Shown here in pieces: positions 9,901 to 16,566 of a stretch of DNA of 56,659 nucleotides (positions within the stretch are counted from its first letter, which is position 1; the number at the start of each line of letters is the position of its first letter). The stretch lies in contig CALUVW010000011.1 of the NCBI GenBank assembly GCA_944324315.1, forward strand, positions 1-56,659, given 5' to 3'. The notes under the pieces are model-generated. The model did not search any database, was not told the origin of the DNA, and saw only the letters and a program-made list of their open reading frames with translations. Origin of the DNA: Candidatus Gastranaerophilales bacterium (GTDB lineage: Bacteria > Cyanobacteriota > Vampirovibrionia > Gastranaerophilales > Gastranaerophilaceae). The translations under genes were made by a program, and so were the position numbers.

Positions 9901-10166
9901 AAGTTACATTTAACGGCGGTGTTGAAAGCAGAAGCTCCGTTAAGTCTTTTAAATGGCTTTCTACCTGTGACACATCAGCAATAGAAAAGAAAACAGTTAA
10001 AGAACAGGTGCAGGAAACGAAACAAGCGGTTAAAGATGCTGTTCAGCAGAAAGTCGACGCTTATAATACTAAAAAGCAGGAACAAAAAGAACAGGCACAG
10101 GAAGCCAAACAGCAGATGAAAGATGCTGTTGAAGGCTTGAAAAACTTGAAAAATCTCTTTAAGTAA
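6978..10166 (+). CDS. Large AsmA/TamB-like protein
   Basis: The protein has 1062 residues. ATG at 6978 is chosen over GTG at 6969 because GAGGGG lies eight bases before it. One N-terminal membrane helix (about 5-28) precedes a very long, beta-rich region of repeating short strands with many Ile/Asn/Asp turns, and an AsmA-type C-terminal domain (ENMLFAQNLQSNSIIKAA, then LPVIKNTAEFKTINGNL, TSGPSMAYYITGRYNL). Proteins of this class are anchored in the inner membrane and bridge to the outer membrane, probably carrying phospholipid. The tail (about 1005-1062) is a charged Lys/Gln/Glu coiled coil, unusual for AsmA. It ends in a bidirectional terminator. Confidence 0.8.
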   Translation: MKKFLKYTGITIGIILAGLYALFLIAPVFLNGIANSYSGTIEKAVEDACGLKLKLGNIKVLTTPKLTAGGSVESIELSLPTGETFFTADNIQAKLSLLPILARRVEIDMVGADNINANLKIKKDGKFLLEDYLVQSEKDENSDMTEKSVITSLPFGFKLSNHLPNIIVTNYNISFIDIPTDKTYSIYGNNISISDFILNKKIKLAADGKIMLQDKEQFSYNINLLNRVMPDIDLNELIYSPQTQPVEKAPSQMINIIDVFKAIHNNQLTADLAADIKTKGTFEDIHFDGTANISNIGVAVDGRKLPASNIDLTFRGNDIDMYTKLYTADKELTELIGNFKTGKHPKIDLNCKSNAQFKSILDMIDSIAKSFGYDDFDTLTAAGGIDADFSLKSDLKKVESSGYLKIPSASIVYKLYNIVVNNIKADIDFANSMIDIKNLGFTVLNQPLSVRGTITQDAVADLSMSANKLQLKGLLLALGQVALLKDNQINNGTISANIFVKGRLDKITPKINVNVDNIDIKNIPSNTCVKAPKSVLDIQTDGKTASGKISVANAKIVNPVATVSVPSVNLSLGEKDISIDSAYLLYNNARIDISGKISDYLTQNLNLDISAKDTKSSGAAYLKGSVNDLYSSQKLNLNLNIPDNISFEIPGLKNSTMTVNGNLDITGNLINPYLNGGIAVPSVKIPNMLLTMDNMRVNLNGPIVKGSGTLKKFVSGGIVAENLSSDFNLTNNVFYLKNLKGDAFDGKVDGNISYNISNGHIGVDFKGSGMNAEKAIAGAAGLKNALSGKLNFNAKVTLHGATDKEMMQNLKGSATFDISDGTLGNIGRFENMLFAQNLQSNSIIKAAVNSVSSLPVIKNTAEFKTINGNLTFANGWATLNPITTSGPSMAYYITGRYNLLNATANLTVLGRISAEVVSLLGPLGDLSVTKLTSYIPKFGALTGNLINALTSDPKKEKISSIPALSSGNANYKDFKVTFNGGVESRSSVKSFKWLSTCDTSAIEKKTVKEQVQETKQAVKDAVQQKVDAYNTKKQEQKEQAQEAKQQMKDAVEGLKNLKNLFK

Positions 10167-10176
10167 AGAGATTTTT
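10149..10176. terminator. Bidirectional intrinsic terminator
   Basis: A 12-base stem (aaaaatctcttt / aaagagattttt) with a 4-base loop, overlapping the end of the AsmA-like gene and lying just beyond the stop of the convergent gene at 10185. T-rich on both strands. Confidence 0.8.
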
Positions 10177-10184
10177 CTAATTTT

Positions 10185-11096
10185 CTAAAGGACACAGGCT
10201 AAAATCATCAGTAAGATAGTACCAATCTGCATTGCGGTTGCCATGTTCTGGGAAAACTTGTTTGAGTCGTATCTGCTGGCTGTCTTTTGAGCTTTGTAAG
10301 CACTCGAGATACGTCTCAAACGGTCCTCCTGTGTATCTGAATCAAATGTCGTACCAAACATTGTAGATTCAAGTCTGGATAATCTGTTATTTATATCATC
10401 ATTGTTAAAAGATTGTTGTAATATTGATTTTTCGACTGAGGCAAGGTTTACTTTAACAGGTTTTTTATTTCTTGCATTGTATGCATCATAATCAAATTCA
10501 GGCGGTTCGTATCCGCTCAAACTGTAGTCTTTATCAAGCGGAATTGAGTCTTCATCCTGTGCGATTTTGTTTTCCATAAGCGATTCAGGTTTAATTTTTG
10601 CCTGCAGTCTTTCTACGCGTGAAGAGAATGCGTCATTGTCATAAGTCTGTCCGAGCGCTTGTTTTTCAAGTTTTGCAAGTCTGCTGTTTAAATCCTGATT
10701 TTTAAATTCTTGTTTGAATACTTTTTCTTCAAGTTCATTAATAGATGGATAATCTACGTTTGCACCTGCAGGGGGCATTTGTTCTTGAGCTATGGTTTCT
10801 CTATAATCATCTTCTTCTGCAAAAGTGTCTTCTTTTGGTTGTATTTCATTCCCTATTTGTTCTGCAGACATATCTTTATTAAGATTAGCAATTCTTTGCG
10901 ATATTGATTGGTTTGTTTTTGCTTGTCCATATACACTTTCTTCTATTCTGGAAAGTCTTGAGGCATCGTCAGATGTTGTATATGTAAAGCCATATAATGA
11001 ATTTTCTAATTTATCTAAGACTGCTGAATATTGACTTGCAGCAATAACGCAATTTATACTGAGTAAAACACTTATGATTACAATAAATTTTTTCAT
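10185..11096 (-). CDS. Exported protein with three repeats, unknown function
   Basis: The protein has 303 residues, with an AAGGAG before the ATG at 11096. It begins with a signal peptide (MKKFIVIISVLLSINCVIAA). At least three repeat units follow, each with a core of the type LExxxxGxxxxNxDxxxRLxRLE: LEEKVFKQEFKNQDLNSRL, LEKQALGQTYDNDAF and VEKSILQQSFNNDDI, plus an earlier LENSLYGFTYTTSDD. Acidic, Pro-rich linkers separate them. A C-terminal hydrophobic stretch (MQIGTILLMILACVL) could be a membrane anchor. The repeats look alpha-helical and may mediate envelope interactions, but no function can be assigned. Confidence 0.75.
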   Translation of the reverse strand: MKKFIVIISVLLSINCVIAASQYSAVLDKLENSLYGFTYTTSDDASRLSRIEESVYGQAKTNQSISQRIANLNKDMSAEQIGNEIQPKEDTFAEEDDYRETIAQEQMPPAGANVDYPSINELEEKVFKQEFKNQDLNSRLAKLEKQALGQTYDNDAFSSRVERLQAKIKPESLMENKIAQDEDSIPLDKDYSLSGYEPPEFDYDAYNARNKKPVKVNLASVEKSILQQSFNNDDINNRLSRLESTMFGTTFDSDTQEDRLRRISSAYKAQKTASRYDSNKFSQNMATAMQIGTILLMILACVL

Positions 11097-11405
11097 AACT
11101 ATAAACTCCTTAAAGACAGGATAATAGTGAATGTAATTAAAAGCTATTCTACAGACTTAGGATTTAAAAAATTTGATAAATAAACAAAAAATCGTAGGAC
11201 TTTAGCATTAAAAAAATATTAATATAAGAGTAAATGCTTAGATATAAAGATAATATTAAGAAATCTTTACAAATGCTATAAAACTGTCATAATGCTCCAT
11301 TACATCTGTATATTTAAGTGTCCATTTGATTCTGTTTGTAAATAATTTTTTTCATTTTGTTTTTATATTAATGTAAGGGAAATTTTTTCAGGAAAGGTTA
11401 AGGTT
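11097..11405. other. Divergent intergenic region
   Basis: An AT-rich 309-bp spacer between two divergent genes. A plausible plus-strand promoter is TTTACA (11266-11271), 16 bases, CATAAT (11288-11293). An AGGAAAGG-type ribosome binding site precedes 11406. The AAGGAG of the minus-strand gene is at the left end. I see no repeat, RNA gene or hidden ORF. Confidence 0.5.
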
Positions 11406-12554
11406 ATGTCTTATTATTACAATAGTGGGTTTAATTATGTACCATTTACTTCATCAAGCTATGTTCCGGCTCAAAATCAGGTAGTTACTCAGCCTCAACA
11501 AACTATGGTTGCTGAAACTCCACAAAAAGAAAGTAGTTCTGTAAATAAAGATTTATTATGGGCAGGTATTGCAGGTCTTGCTGTATTAGGTACTTATTTA
11601 GTTACTCGTGGACATTACAAAGCTAAAATCCCTACACAAGCAACATCAAATTCTGTAACTCCAGCTGTTAATCAGACTACAGAACGTGCAGCTCAAGAAG
11701 TGGCAGAGGAATTTGCAAAGCCGATTCCAGAATCTGTGAATAGATTTTTAGATTCTTATAAACCTTTTAGTGGAGTTGATAATGTTGCTGAAGGCGTGAT
11801 GCCTAAAATAACACAAGTTGGTTCAAGAACTCGTGCTGAATATTTAACTACTGTAAATGGAGAACAGGTTAAAGATATTATAATTTTTAATGATAAAGGC
11901 AATGCGGTATCAAGATTTTTAGAAACAACAAAACCAAATAACAGAAATGGTGTAGATAGAGTTCGTCAAGCGTTTAGATTAAATTCTAATGGGGAACAAG
12001 AGCTTGTACAAACAAGTACAAGACGTAAAGGTGATCTTTTTGTATCTTCAAATGGTCAAAAAAGACCTGCCAACTCTATAAAAGATAGTATTGAAATTGA
12101 AAATCATGGAGTAAATAAATCCCCTGAAGACCTGCCAGATGGTAGTGCTCCTGATCCAAACTCAAATGTAAAAAGCGTATCTATTAATCGTTATTATGAC
12201 AAAACTTCAAATCGTCTTGTAAGTAAAAACAGTGACAGAACTTATATTAATTCGATAGGTGAAGAAGTTACTTGTTTTGAAAATCAAAGGTATTTTGCTT
12301 ACGATAACAATGGTAAACTTATTGGTATTTTAGAGCAAAACCCTAAAAAAGCCTTTATGGGTGATGATTATGCATACCATGTTGTAGAAAATGGTGAAAT
12401 TGTAAATACTAGTCCTGCAAATAAATTCGATTTAAGTGTAATTAGACATGGTGGAACATATAAATACACTGACGGAAAAAATCATCATACTTTATCAGAT
12501 GAACAGTTGGCAAATTTTGCTGATTATTATTCTTCAAGACAGTATTTAGATTAG
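11406..12554 (+). CDS. Hypothetical protein with one N-terminal membrane segment
   Basis: The protein has 382 residues. A Tyr/Ser/Gln-rich N-terminus (MSYYYNSGFNYVPFTSSSY) precedes a single hydrophobic helix at about 50-66 (LLWAGIAGLAVLGTYLVT). The remainder is soluble, with repeated beta-hairpin-like segments of the form YDKTSNRLVSKNSD and YDNNGKLIGILEQNP, loosely like YD/RHS-type strands but without the canonical motif. There is no cleavable signal peptide. It is probably anchored in the inner membrane with a long periplasmic or cytoplasmic part. I do not recognise the family. The gene is monocistronic, ending in a strong terminator. Confidence 0.65.
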   Translation: MSYYYNSGFNYVPFTSSSYVPAQNQVVTQPQQTMVAETPQKESSSVNKDLLWAGIAGLAVLGTYLVTRGHYKAKIPTQATSNSVTPAVNQTTERAAQEVAEEFAKPIPESVNRFLDSYKPFSGVDNVAEGVMPKITQVGSRTRAEYLTTVNGEQVKDIIIFNDKGNAVSRFLETTKPNNRNGVDRVRQAFRLNSNGEQELVQTSTRRKGDLFVSSNGQKRPANSIKDSIEIENHGVNKSPEDLPDGSAPDPNSNVKSVSINRYYDKTSNRLVSKNSDRTYINSIGEEVTCFENQRYFAYDNNGKLIGILEQNPKKAFMGDDYAYHVVENGEIVNTSPANKFDLSVIRHGGTYKYTDGKNHHTLSDEQLANFADYYSSRQYLD

Positions 12555-12562
12555 TTATAGCT

Positions 12563-12598
12563 AAAAAATAACCTCCCTAATTAGGGAGGTTATTTTTT
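12563..12598. terminator. Bidirectional intrinsic terminator
   Basis: A perfect 18-base inverted repeat (aaaaaataacctccctaa and its complement). It serves the plus-strand gene ending at 12554 and, in reverse, nifS ending at 12606. The core ctccctaattagggag resembles the family B hairpins. Confidence 0.85.
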
Positions 12599-12605
12599 TA
12601 TGTCT

Positions 12606-13802
12606 CTAATGTCTTAATCTTTTTAGAGCTTCCAATTCATCTTGGAAAGGTGAAATATTTGTTAATTTTTCAATTATTCCAGGCATTTTTTCACATACAT
12701 AATCAATTTCTTTTTCTGTTGTGAATTTGCTTAGTGAAAATCTAATGCTGCCATGAATTGCTGTGAATGGTACATTCATAGCTCTTAATACATGACTTGG
12801 CTCTAGAGAACCTGATGTGCATGCACTGCCTGAGCTTGCACAGATACCTAAATCGCTTAAGTGAAGCAGAATTAATTCTCCTTCAATATATTCAAATCCG
12901 ATATTTGTTGTATTTGGAACTCTGTTTACTATTCCTGTATTTATTCTTGCGTTGAATACATTTTTAACAATATTTTTTTCCAATTTGTCACGAAGTCTTT
13001 TTACTTCAGTTGCTTCGTATTTCAAGTGATCTTGGGCAAGTTCTGCTGCTTTTGCCATACCAACTATGTATGGAACATTTTCAGTACCTGCACGTTTCCC
13101 GCGTTCCTGATGACCGCCGATAATCAAAGGGGTTATAAGTGTTTTTGAATTTACATAAAGAGCGCCGACACCTTTTGGTGCATGGAATTTGTGCCCTGAA
13201 ATTCCCATCAAATCAACACCGAGCGCTTGAACATCAATAGGAATTTTGCCTGATACCTGCACTGCATCTACAAAAAATTTTGTCTCTTTATTTTTTGATT
13301 TAATAATTTCCGATATTTTTTCAATCGGGAAAATTACGCCTGTTTCGTTATTAGCATACATTATAGAAACAAGTGCTGTATCGTCATTTATTGCTTCTTC
13401 CAGTTGAGCCAAATCAAGTTCGCCGTTTGAATTTACTCCGATATAGTCTACTCTGTAACCTTCTTTTTCCAGTGTTTGGTACAAATTCAAAACGCACGGG
13501 TGTTCAACTTTTGTTGTTATAATGTGGCGTTTGTTTTTATTCATGTTTAGCACACCGCGAATTGCTGTGTTTGCACTTTCAGAACCGCAAGAGGTAAAAA
13601 TGATTTCTTTTTCATCTTTTGCGTTAAAAAAGTCTTTCATAACCCCGCGGGCTTCTTTTACTGCATGGTTGGAGCGTTTTGCAAAATCGTATACACTTGA
13701 AGGGTTTGCGTATTCTTCTTGCAAAAAGGGGAGCATAGCTTCTAATACCTGTGGATCCACCTTTGTGGTCGCATTATTATCAAGATATATTAAATTACTC
13801 AT
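12606..13802 (-). CDS. nifS: Cysteine desulfurase, NifS type
   Basis: The protein has 398 residues and is a class V aminotransferase fold enzyme. The N-terminus is MSNLIYLDNNATTKVDP, the PLP Lys lies in SGHKFHAPKGVGALYV, and the catalytic Cys lies in the mobile loop ASSGSACTSGSLEPSHVL. It takes sulfur from L-cysteine as an enzyme persulfide and delivers it to the NifU scaffold. It follows nifU by 3 bp, so the two form an operon, nifU-nifS. No nitrogenase genes are present; as in Helicobacter, the pair probably serves general Fe-S assembly. Confidence 0.95.
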   Translation of the reverse strand: MSNLIYLDNNATTKVDPQVLEAMLPFLQEEYANPSSVYDFAKRSNHAVKEARGVMKDFFNAKDEKEIIFTSCGSESANTAIRGVLNMNKNKRHIITTKVEHPCVLNLYQTLEKEGYRVDYIGVNSNGELDLAQLEEAINDDTALVSIMYANNETGVIFPIEKISEIIKSKNKETKFFVDAVQVSGKIPIDVQALGVDLMGISGHKFHAPKGVGALYVNSKTLITPLIIGGHQERGKRAGTENVPYIVGMAKAAELAQDHLKYEATEVKRLRDKLEKNIVKNVFNARINTGIVNRVPNTTNIGFEYIEGELILLHLSDLGICASSGSACTSGSLEPSHVLRAMNVPFTAIHGSIRFSLSKFTTEKEIDYVCEKMPGIIEKLTNISPFQDELEALKRLRH

Positions 13803-13805
13803 ATT

Positions 13806-14657
13806 TTATACCTCTACAACTTCAATATTAGCATCAACAGTATCTCTCAAAGTTTTTTCTACAAATGCTTTAAGAGTAAGATGTGAATTTTTGCAGCCTG
13901 AACATTTCCCGCGAAGTTTTACCATAACTTTATTGCCGTCAATATCGACTAAAGTAATATCTCCGCCGTCTTTTCTCAATTCAGGTGAAATTTGATTTTC
14001 TATAACGTTGTTTATTTTTAAAATCTTTTGCGCGGGACTGAGAGTTGAAGCTGTTTTTTCTTCGTGTTCTTCTTTTTTATAGTAAGTGTTAATTATATCT
14101 TGAATTAAGCCTTTACATTTTCCGCAGGCACCGCCGGCTTTTGTGTAGTTTGTAATTTCTTCAACTGTTTTAAGCCCGTTTATTTTGATTGCATCCCAGA
14201 TGACATTTTCAGTAATTCCAAAGCAGGTGCATACAATTTTTTCGCGCTGCTTATTTGCTTCTTCTTCGTTTCTGATATCGTCAAGGTCTGTATAGTCATC
14301 GTAATTTTTCAGGGCATCTTCCAATGCTTCATATCCCATGACAGAGCAGTGCATTTTCTCAGGCGGAAGTCCGCCCAATTGGTCTGCAATATCTTTGTTT
14401 GTAATTTTTTTTACTTCTTCAATCGGTTTACCGATAATCATTTCGGTCAGAATACTTGAACTTGCAACGGCAGAGCCGCATCCGAAAGTTTGGAACTTCG
14501 CATCTGTTACAATTCCGTTGTTAATTTTCAAATATATTTTTAAAGAGTCGCCGCAGGCCAAAGAACCTGCTTCGCCGATAGCATCTGCGTTATCAATTTT
14601 CCCCACGTTTCTGGGGTTTCTGTAATGATCTATAACTTTATCTGAGTAATCCCACAT
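13806..14657 (-). CDS. nifU: Fe-S cluster assembly scaffold NifU, three-domain form
   Basis: The protein has 283 residues and all three NifU domains. The N-terminal IscU-like scaffold has its three Cys in LACGDSLKIYLK, FGCGSAVASSS and MHCSVMGYEAL. The central BFD-like [2Fe-2S] domain contains CTCFGITE and GACGKCKG. The C-terminal Nfu domain contains KCSGCKNS. It builds clusters with sulfur from the adjacent NifS. The start ATG at 14657 has an upstream AAGGA. Length is typical for full-length NifU, which is less common than the split IscU/Nfu arrangement in organisms that do not fix nitrogen. Confidence 0.95.
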   Translation of the reverse strand: MWDYSDKVIDHYRNPRNVGKIDNADAIGEAGSLACGDSLKIYLKINNGIVTDAKFQTFGCGSAVASSSILTEMIIGKPIEEVKKITNKDIADQLGGLPPEKMHCSVMGYEALEDALKNYDDYTDLDDIRNEEEANKQREKIVCTCFGITENVIWDAIKINGLKTVEEITNYTKAGGACGKCKGLIQDIINTYYKKEEHEEKTASTLSPAQKILKINNVIENQISPELRKDGGDITLVDIDGNKVMVKLRGKCSGCKNSHLTLKAFVEKTLRDTVDANIEVVEV

Positions 14658-14682
14658 AGTTTTTATCCTTATTTATCTAATA

Positions 14683-14724
14683 CGTAATCCTGAACGTCGG
14701 ATTGACCTCCGTGTTTCGGGATCT
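14683..14724 (-). repeat. Family A palindrome split by an inner hairpin
   Basis: Upstream of nifU. The outer arms match the family A palindrome (CGTAATCCTGAAC ... GTTTCGGGATCT), but about 16 bases that can form a CGGA/TCCG hairpin sit at the centre. It could be a longer ancestral form or an insertion into the palindrome. Confidence 0.5.
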
Positions 14725-14789
14725 TAATATAATTATATTTTATCTCAAAAACTTTTGAGGGAATACATACTTAATATAAAATTAATTAT

Positions 14790-15670
14790 TTAGAATGGAT
14801 AATCTTCACTAAACTTCCAGCCGTTCCTGATTAGTTTTGTCGCACAGGTATTCCCGTTGCCTGTTTTGGAGCAGGAGGAATTTATAACGTTTGAAACCTG
14901 ATTGTAGTAATATGGTAATATTCCTTTCCCGTTTACACGTTGAAATAGAAAAACATCTTTACCTATAGTATTTGGATTTTTGCTCCCATTAATATCAATA
15001 TAGATAAGAGAACTTTCAGTTCCAGGAGTATTGGCATCCCCACCCGTAGCAATTGATATTATATATACAATTCCATCGGTTGTAATAAAAGGTATCCGAG
15101 AATTATACCCTGTAAATAATAAAGCAGATTGTGTCCCCTTTAATTCTTTATATGGAAAATCACTTGTGTAGCCGCATTCTTCAGGGGAATAACAAATTTT
15201 TAAAACATTAAAATATGGCAGCCAGTATTTTTGTAAATATACATCTGCCCCGAGAGCTTGTCCATCTTCCCATTGGGAATATTCACCATTCTGTGCTTCA
15301 GAGAGTTTTAATGCCTGATTTATAATTGAATATGCTTTTTTAAGTCGAGAAATAGTTTCCTGTTTTTTATAATTGGCAATAAGCGTTGGCATGGTTAAAG
15401 ATGCAACAATTCCGATTATACCGAGGGTGATGAGAACTTCCGCGAGAGTAAAAGCGGGTCGACGAATATTCCCAGAGGTGTCTATAAACATGCCACCCTC
15501 CCTTATTAGGGAGGGTCGGGGTGGGTATGGATTGTCACCCATCCTCTTATCCTTCCCTAATAAGGGAAGGAAGATACTATCAAAAGGATAATTTTTAAAA
15601 TTCCTGAAAAATGCGTCTATACTTAATTTTTCGGGGGGGGGCCAATTCTTAAAGCATCTTCTCTATTCAT
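14790..15670 (-). CDS. Prepilin-like protein with poly-C leader tract (frame OFF as read)
   Basis: The start with the best signals is ATG at 15670 (AAGGAG seven bases upstream). From it the leader reads MNREDALRIG and enters a run of nine C. With nine C the frame stops a few codons later at TAA; with ten C it reads GPPPEKLSID and continues without a stop through a repeat-derived stretch into RRPAFTLAEVLITLGIIGIV. The mature protein is about 210 residues and ends with Cys pairs. Internal starts that avoid the tract are ATG at 15542 and ATG at 15491, the latter with GGGAGG provided by a repeat hairpin. Either phase-variable or an assembly homopolymer error. Role in pili or secretion unknown. 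Confidence 0.75.
15495..15574 (-). repeat. Composite family B palindromic element inside a prepilin leader
   Basis: Two hairpins (accctcccttattagggagg-type at 15495-15516, ccttccctaataagggaagg at 15551-15570) separated by about 34 bases. The part 15532-15574 recurs in inverse orientation at 56522-56564 with one difference over 43 bases. In the pilin frame the copy is fully translated (FLPLLGKDKRMG and following). Confidence 0.8.
15633..15641 (-). repeat. Poly-C tract (9 C on the coding strand) in a prepilin leader
   Basis: Nine G on the plus strand between GAAAAATTA and GG on the coding strand. One extra base fuses the leader from 15670 to the pilin frame. The flanks (GAATTGG before, GAAAAA after) resemble those at 33517-33526. 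Confidence 0.85.
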
Positions 15671-15719
15671 TTTCAAACTCCTTTTCTTCTTAACTAAACT
15701 CATTATTTACGATTTTTTT

Positions 15720-16526
15720 TTATTTGTCAAGAGATGTGCCGTAAGGTATTGTAGCTTTTTTATCTGAATGCGATGCGGGAAAGTTCTTTATTAAAGGCAA
15801 ATTCAAACCTTCAAAAATATATTCAATATTTTCACAGCCTAAAAAGTCGCCTATTGCTATAGCTTTTGTGTTTTTCCGGATTTTTTCAATGTTAAATAAC
15901 TGTGTAACCATTTTGTCGATTTTATAAGGCGGTTCGTTCAAATCTTCAAGAAATAGCGTAAACTCAAAATCAGGTATAAAATCCTGTCCGCAAAGCGATA
16001 CAAGCGTTGATAAATTCCCACCCCAGAATGTGCCTTCATAATCAAATCTGCCTGTCATTACAGTTTCAAAAAACTTGTTGATTGTATACTCGCATAAATT
16101 CTCCTGCCCGAAGTCGCTTAAAACCATAGGACCGGAAAAAGTTACAAGCCCTGCGCGTTTTAACAACATTGCATTAAGTGCCGTAATATCTGAATATCCG
16201 CAGAAAATTTTAGGGTTTTGCCGGATTAAATCATAGTTGATTTTGTTTATGAGTCTTATTGCTCCGTATCCGCCGCGCAGACAAATTATCGCATTAACAG
16301 ATTTATCCGCAAACATTTTATGAAGTGCGTCAAGTCTTTCTTCGTCAGTTCCTGCAAAATATCTGTTTTTTGAATAGATATTATCAGATAATTTGACTTT
16401 ATAACCTCTGTTTTCAAAAAATGTAACAGCGCGTTTAAGGTTTGTAGCATCTTCCATTGCGCCTGATGTTGCCAGTATTCCTATTGTATCGCCTTCTTTT
16501 AATAATGGCGGTTTAATTAAATTCAT
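15720..16526 (-). CDS. ldcA: LD-carboxypeptidase (peptidase S66 family)
   Basis: The protein has 268 residues from ATG at 16526 (MNLIKPPLLKEGDTIGI); the TTG start four codons earlier is less likely. Family marks are AIICLRGGYGAIRLI, the nucleophilic Ser in FCGYSDITALN, the Glu in FLEDLNEPPYKIDKM and the His in ASHSDKKATIPYG. It cleaves the terminal D-Ala from murein tetrapeptides during cytoplasmic peptidoglycan recycling. The MccF-type self-immunity subgroup is the alternative. It is divergent from dnaX with only 40 bp between the starts. Confidence 0.9.
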   Translation of the reverse strand: MNLIKPPLLKEGDTIGILATSGAMEDATNLKRAVTFFENRGYKVKLSDNIYSKNRYFAGTDEERLDALHKMFADKSVNAIICLRGGYGAIRLINKINYDLIRQNPKIFCGYSDITALNAMLLKRAGLVTFSGPMVLSDFGQENLCEYTINKFFETVMTGRFDYEGTFWGGNLSTLVSLCGQDFIPDFEFTLFLEDLNEPPYKIDKMVTQLFNIEKIRKNTKAIAIGDFLGCENIEYIFEGLNLPLIKNFPASHSDKKATIPYGTSLDK

Positions 16527-16554
16527 ATTCTGTCCCAATTCGTTATAACTCTGC

Positions 16555-16560
16555 TATAAT
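16555..16560 (+). promoter_or_regulatory. -10 box for dnaX, probably leaderless
   Basis: An exact TATAAT ends six bases before the dnaX ATG at 16567, with no Shine-Dalgarno between. Transcription would start at or next to the start codon. The -35 region is weak. Confidence 0.6.
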
Positions 16561-16566
16561 ATTACC

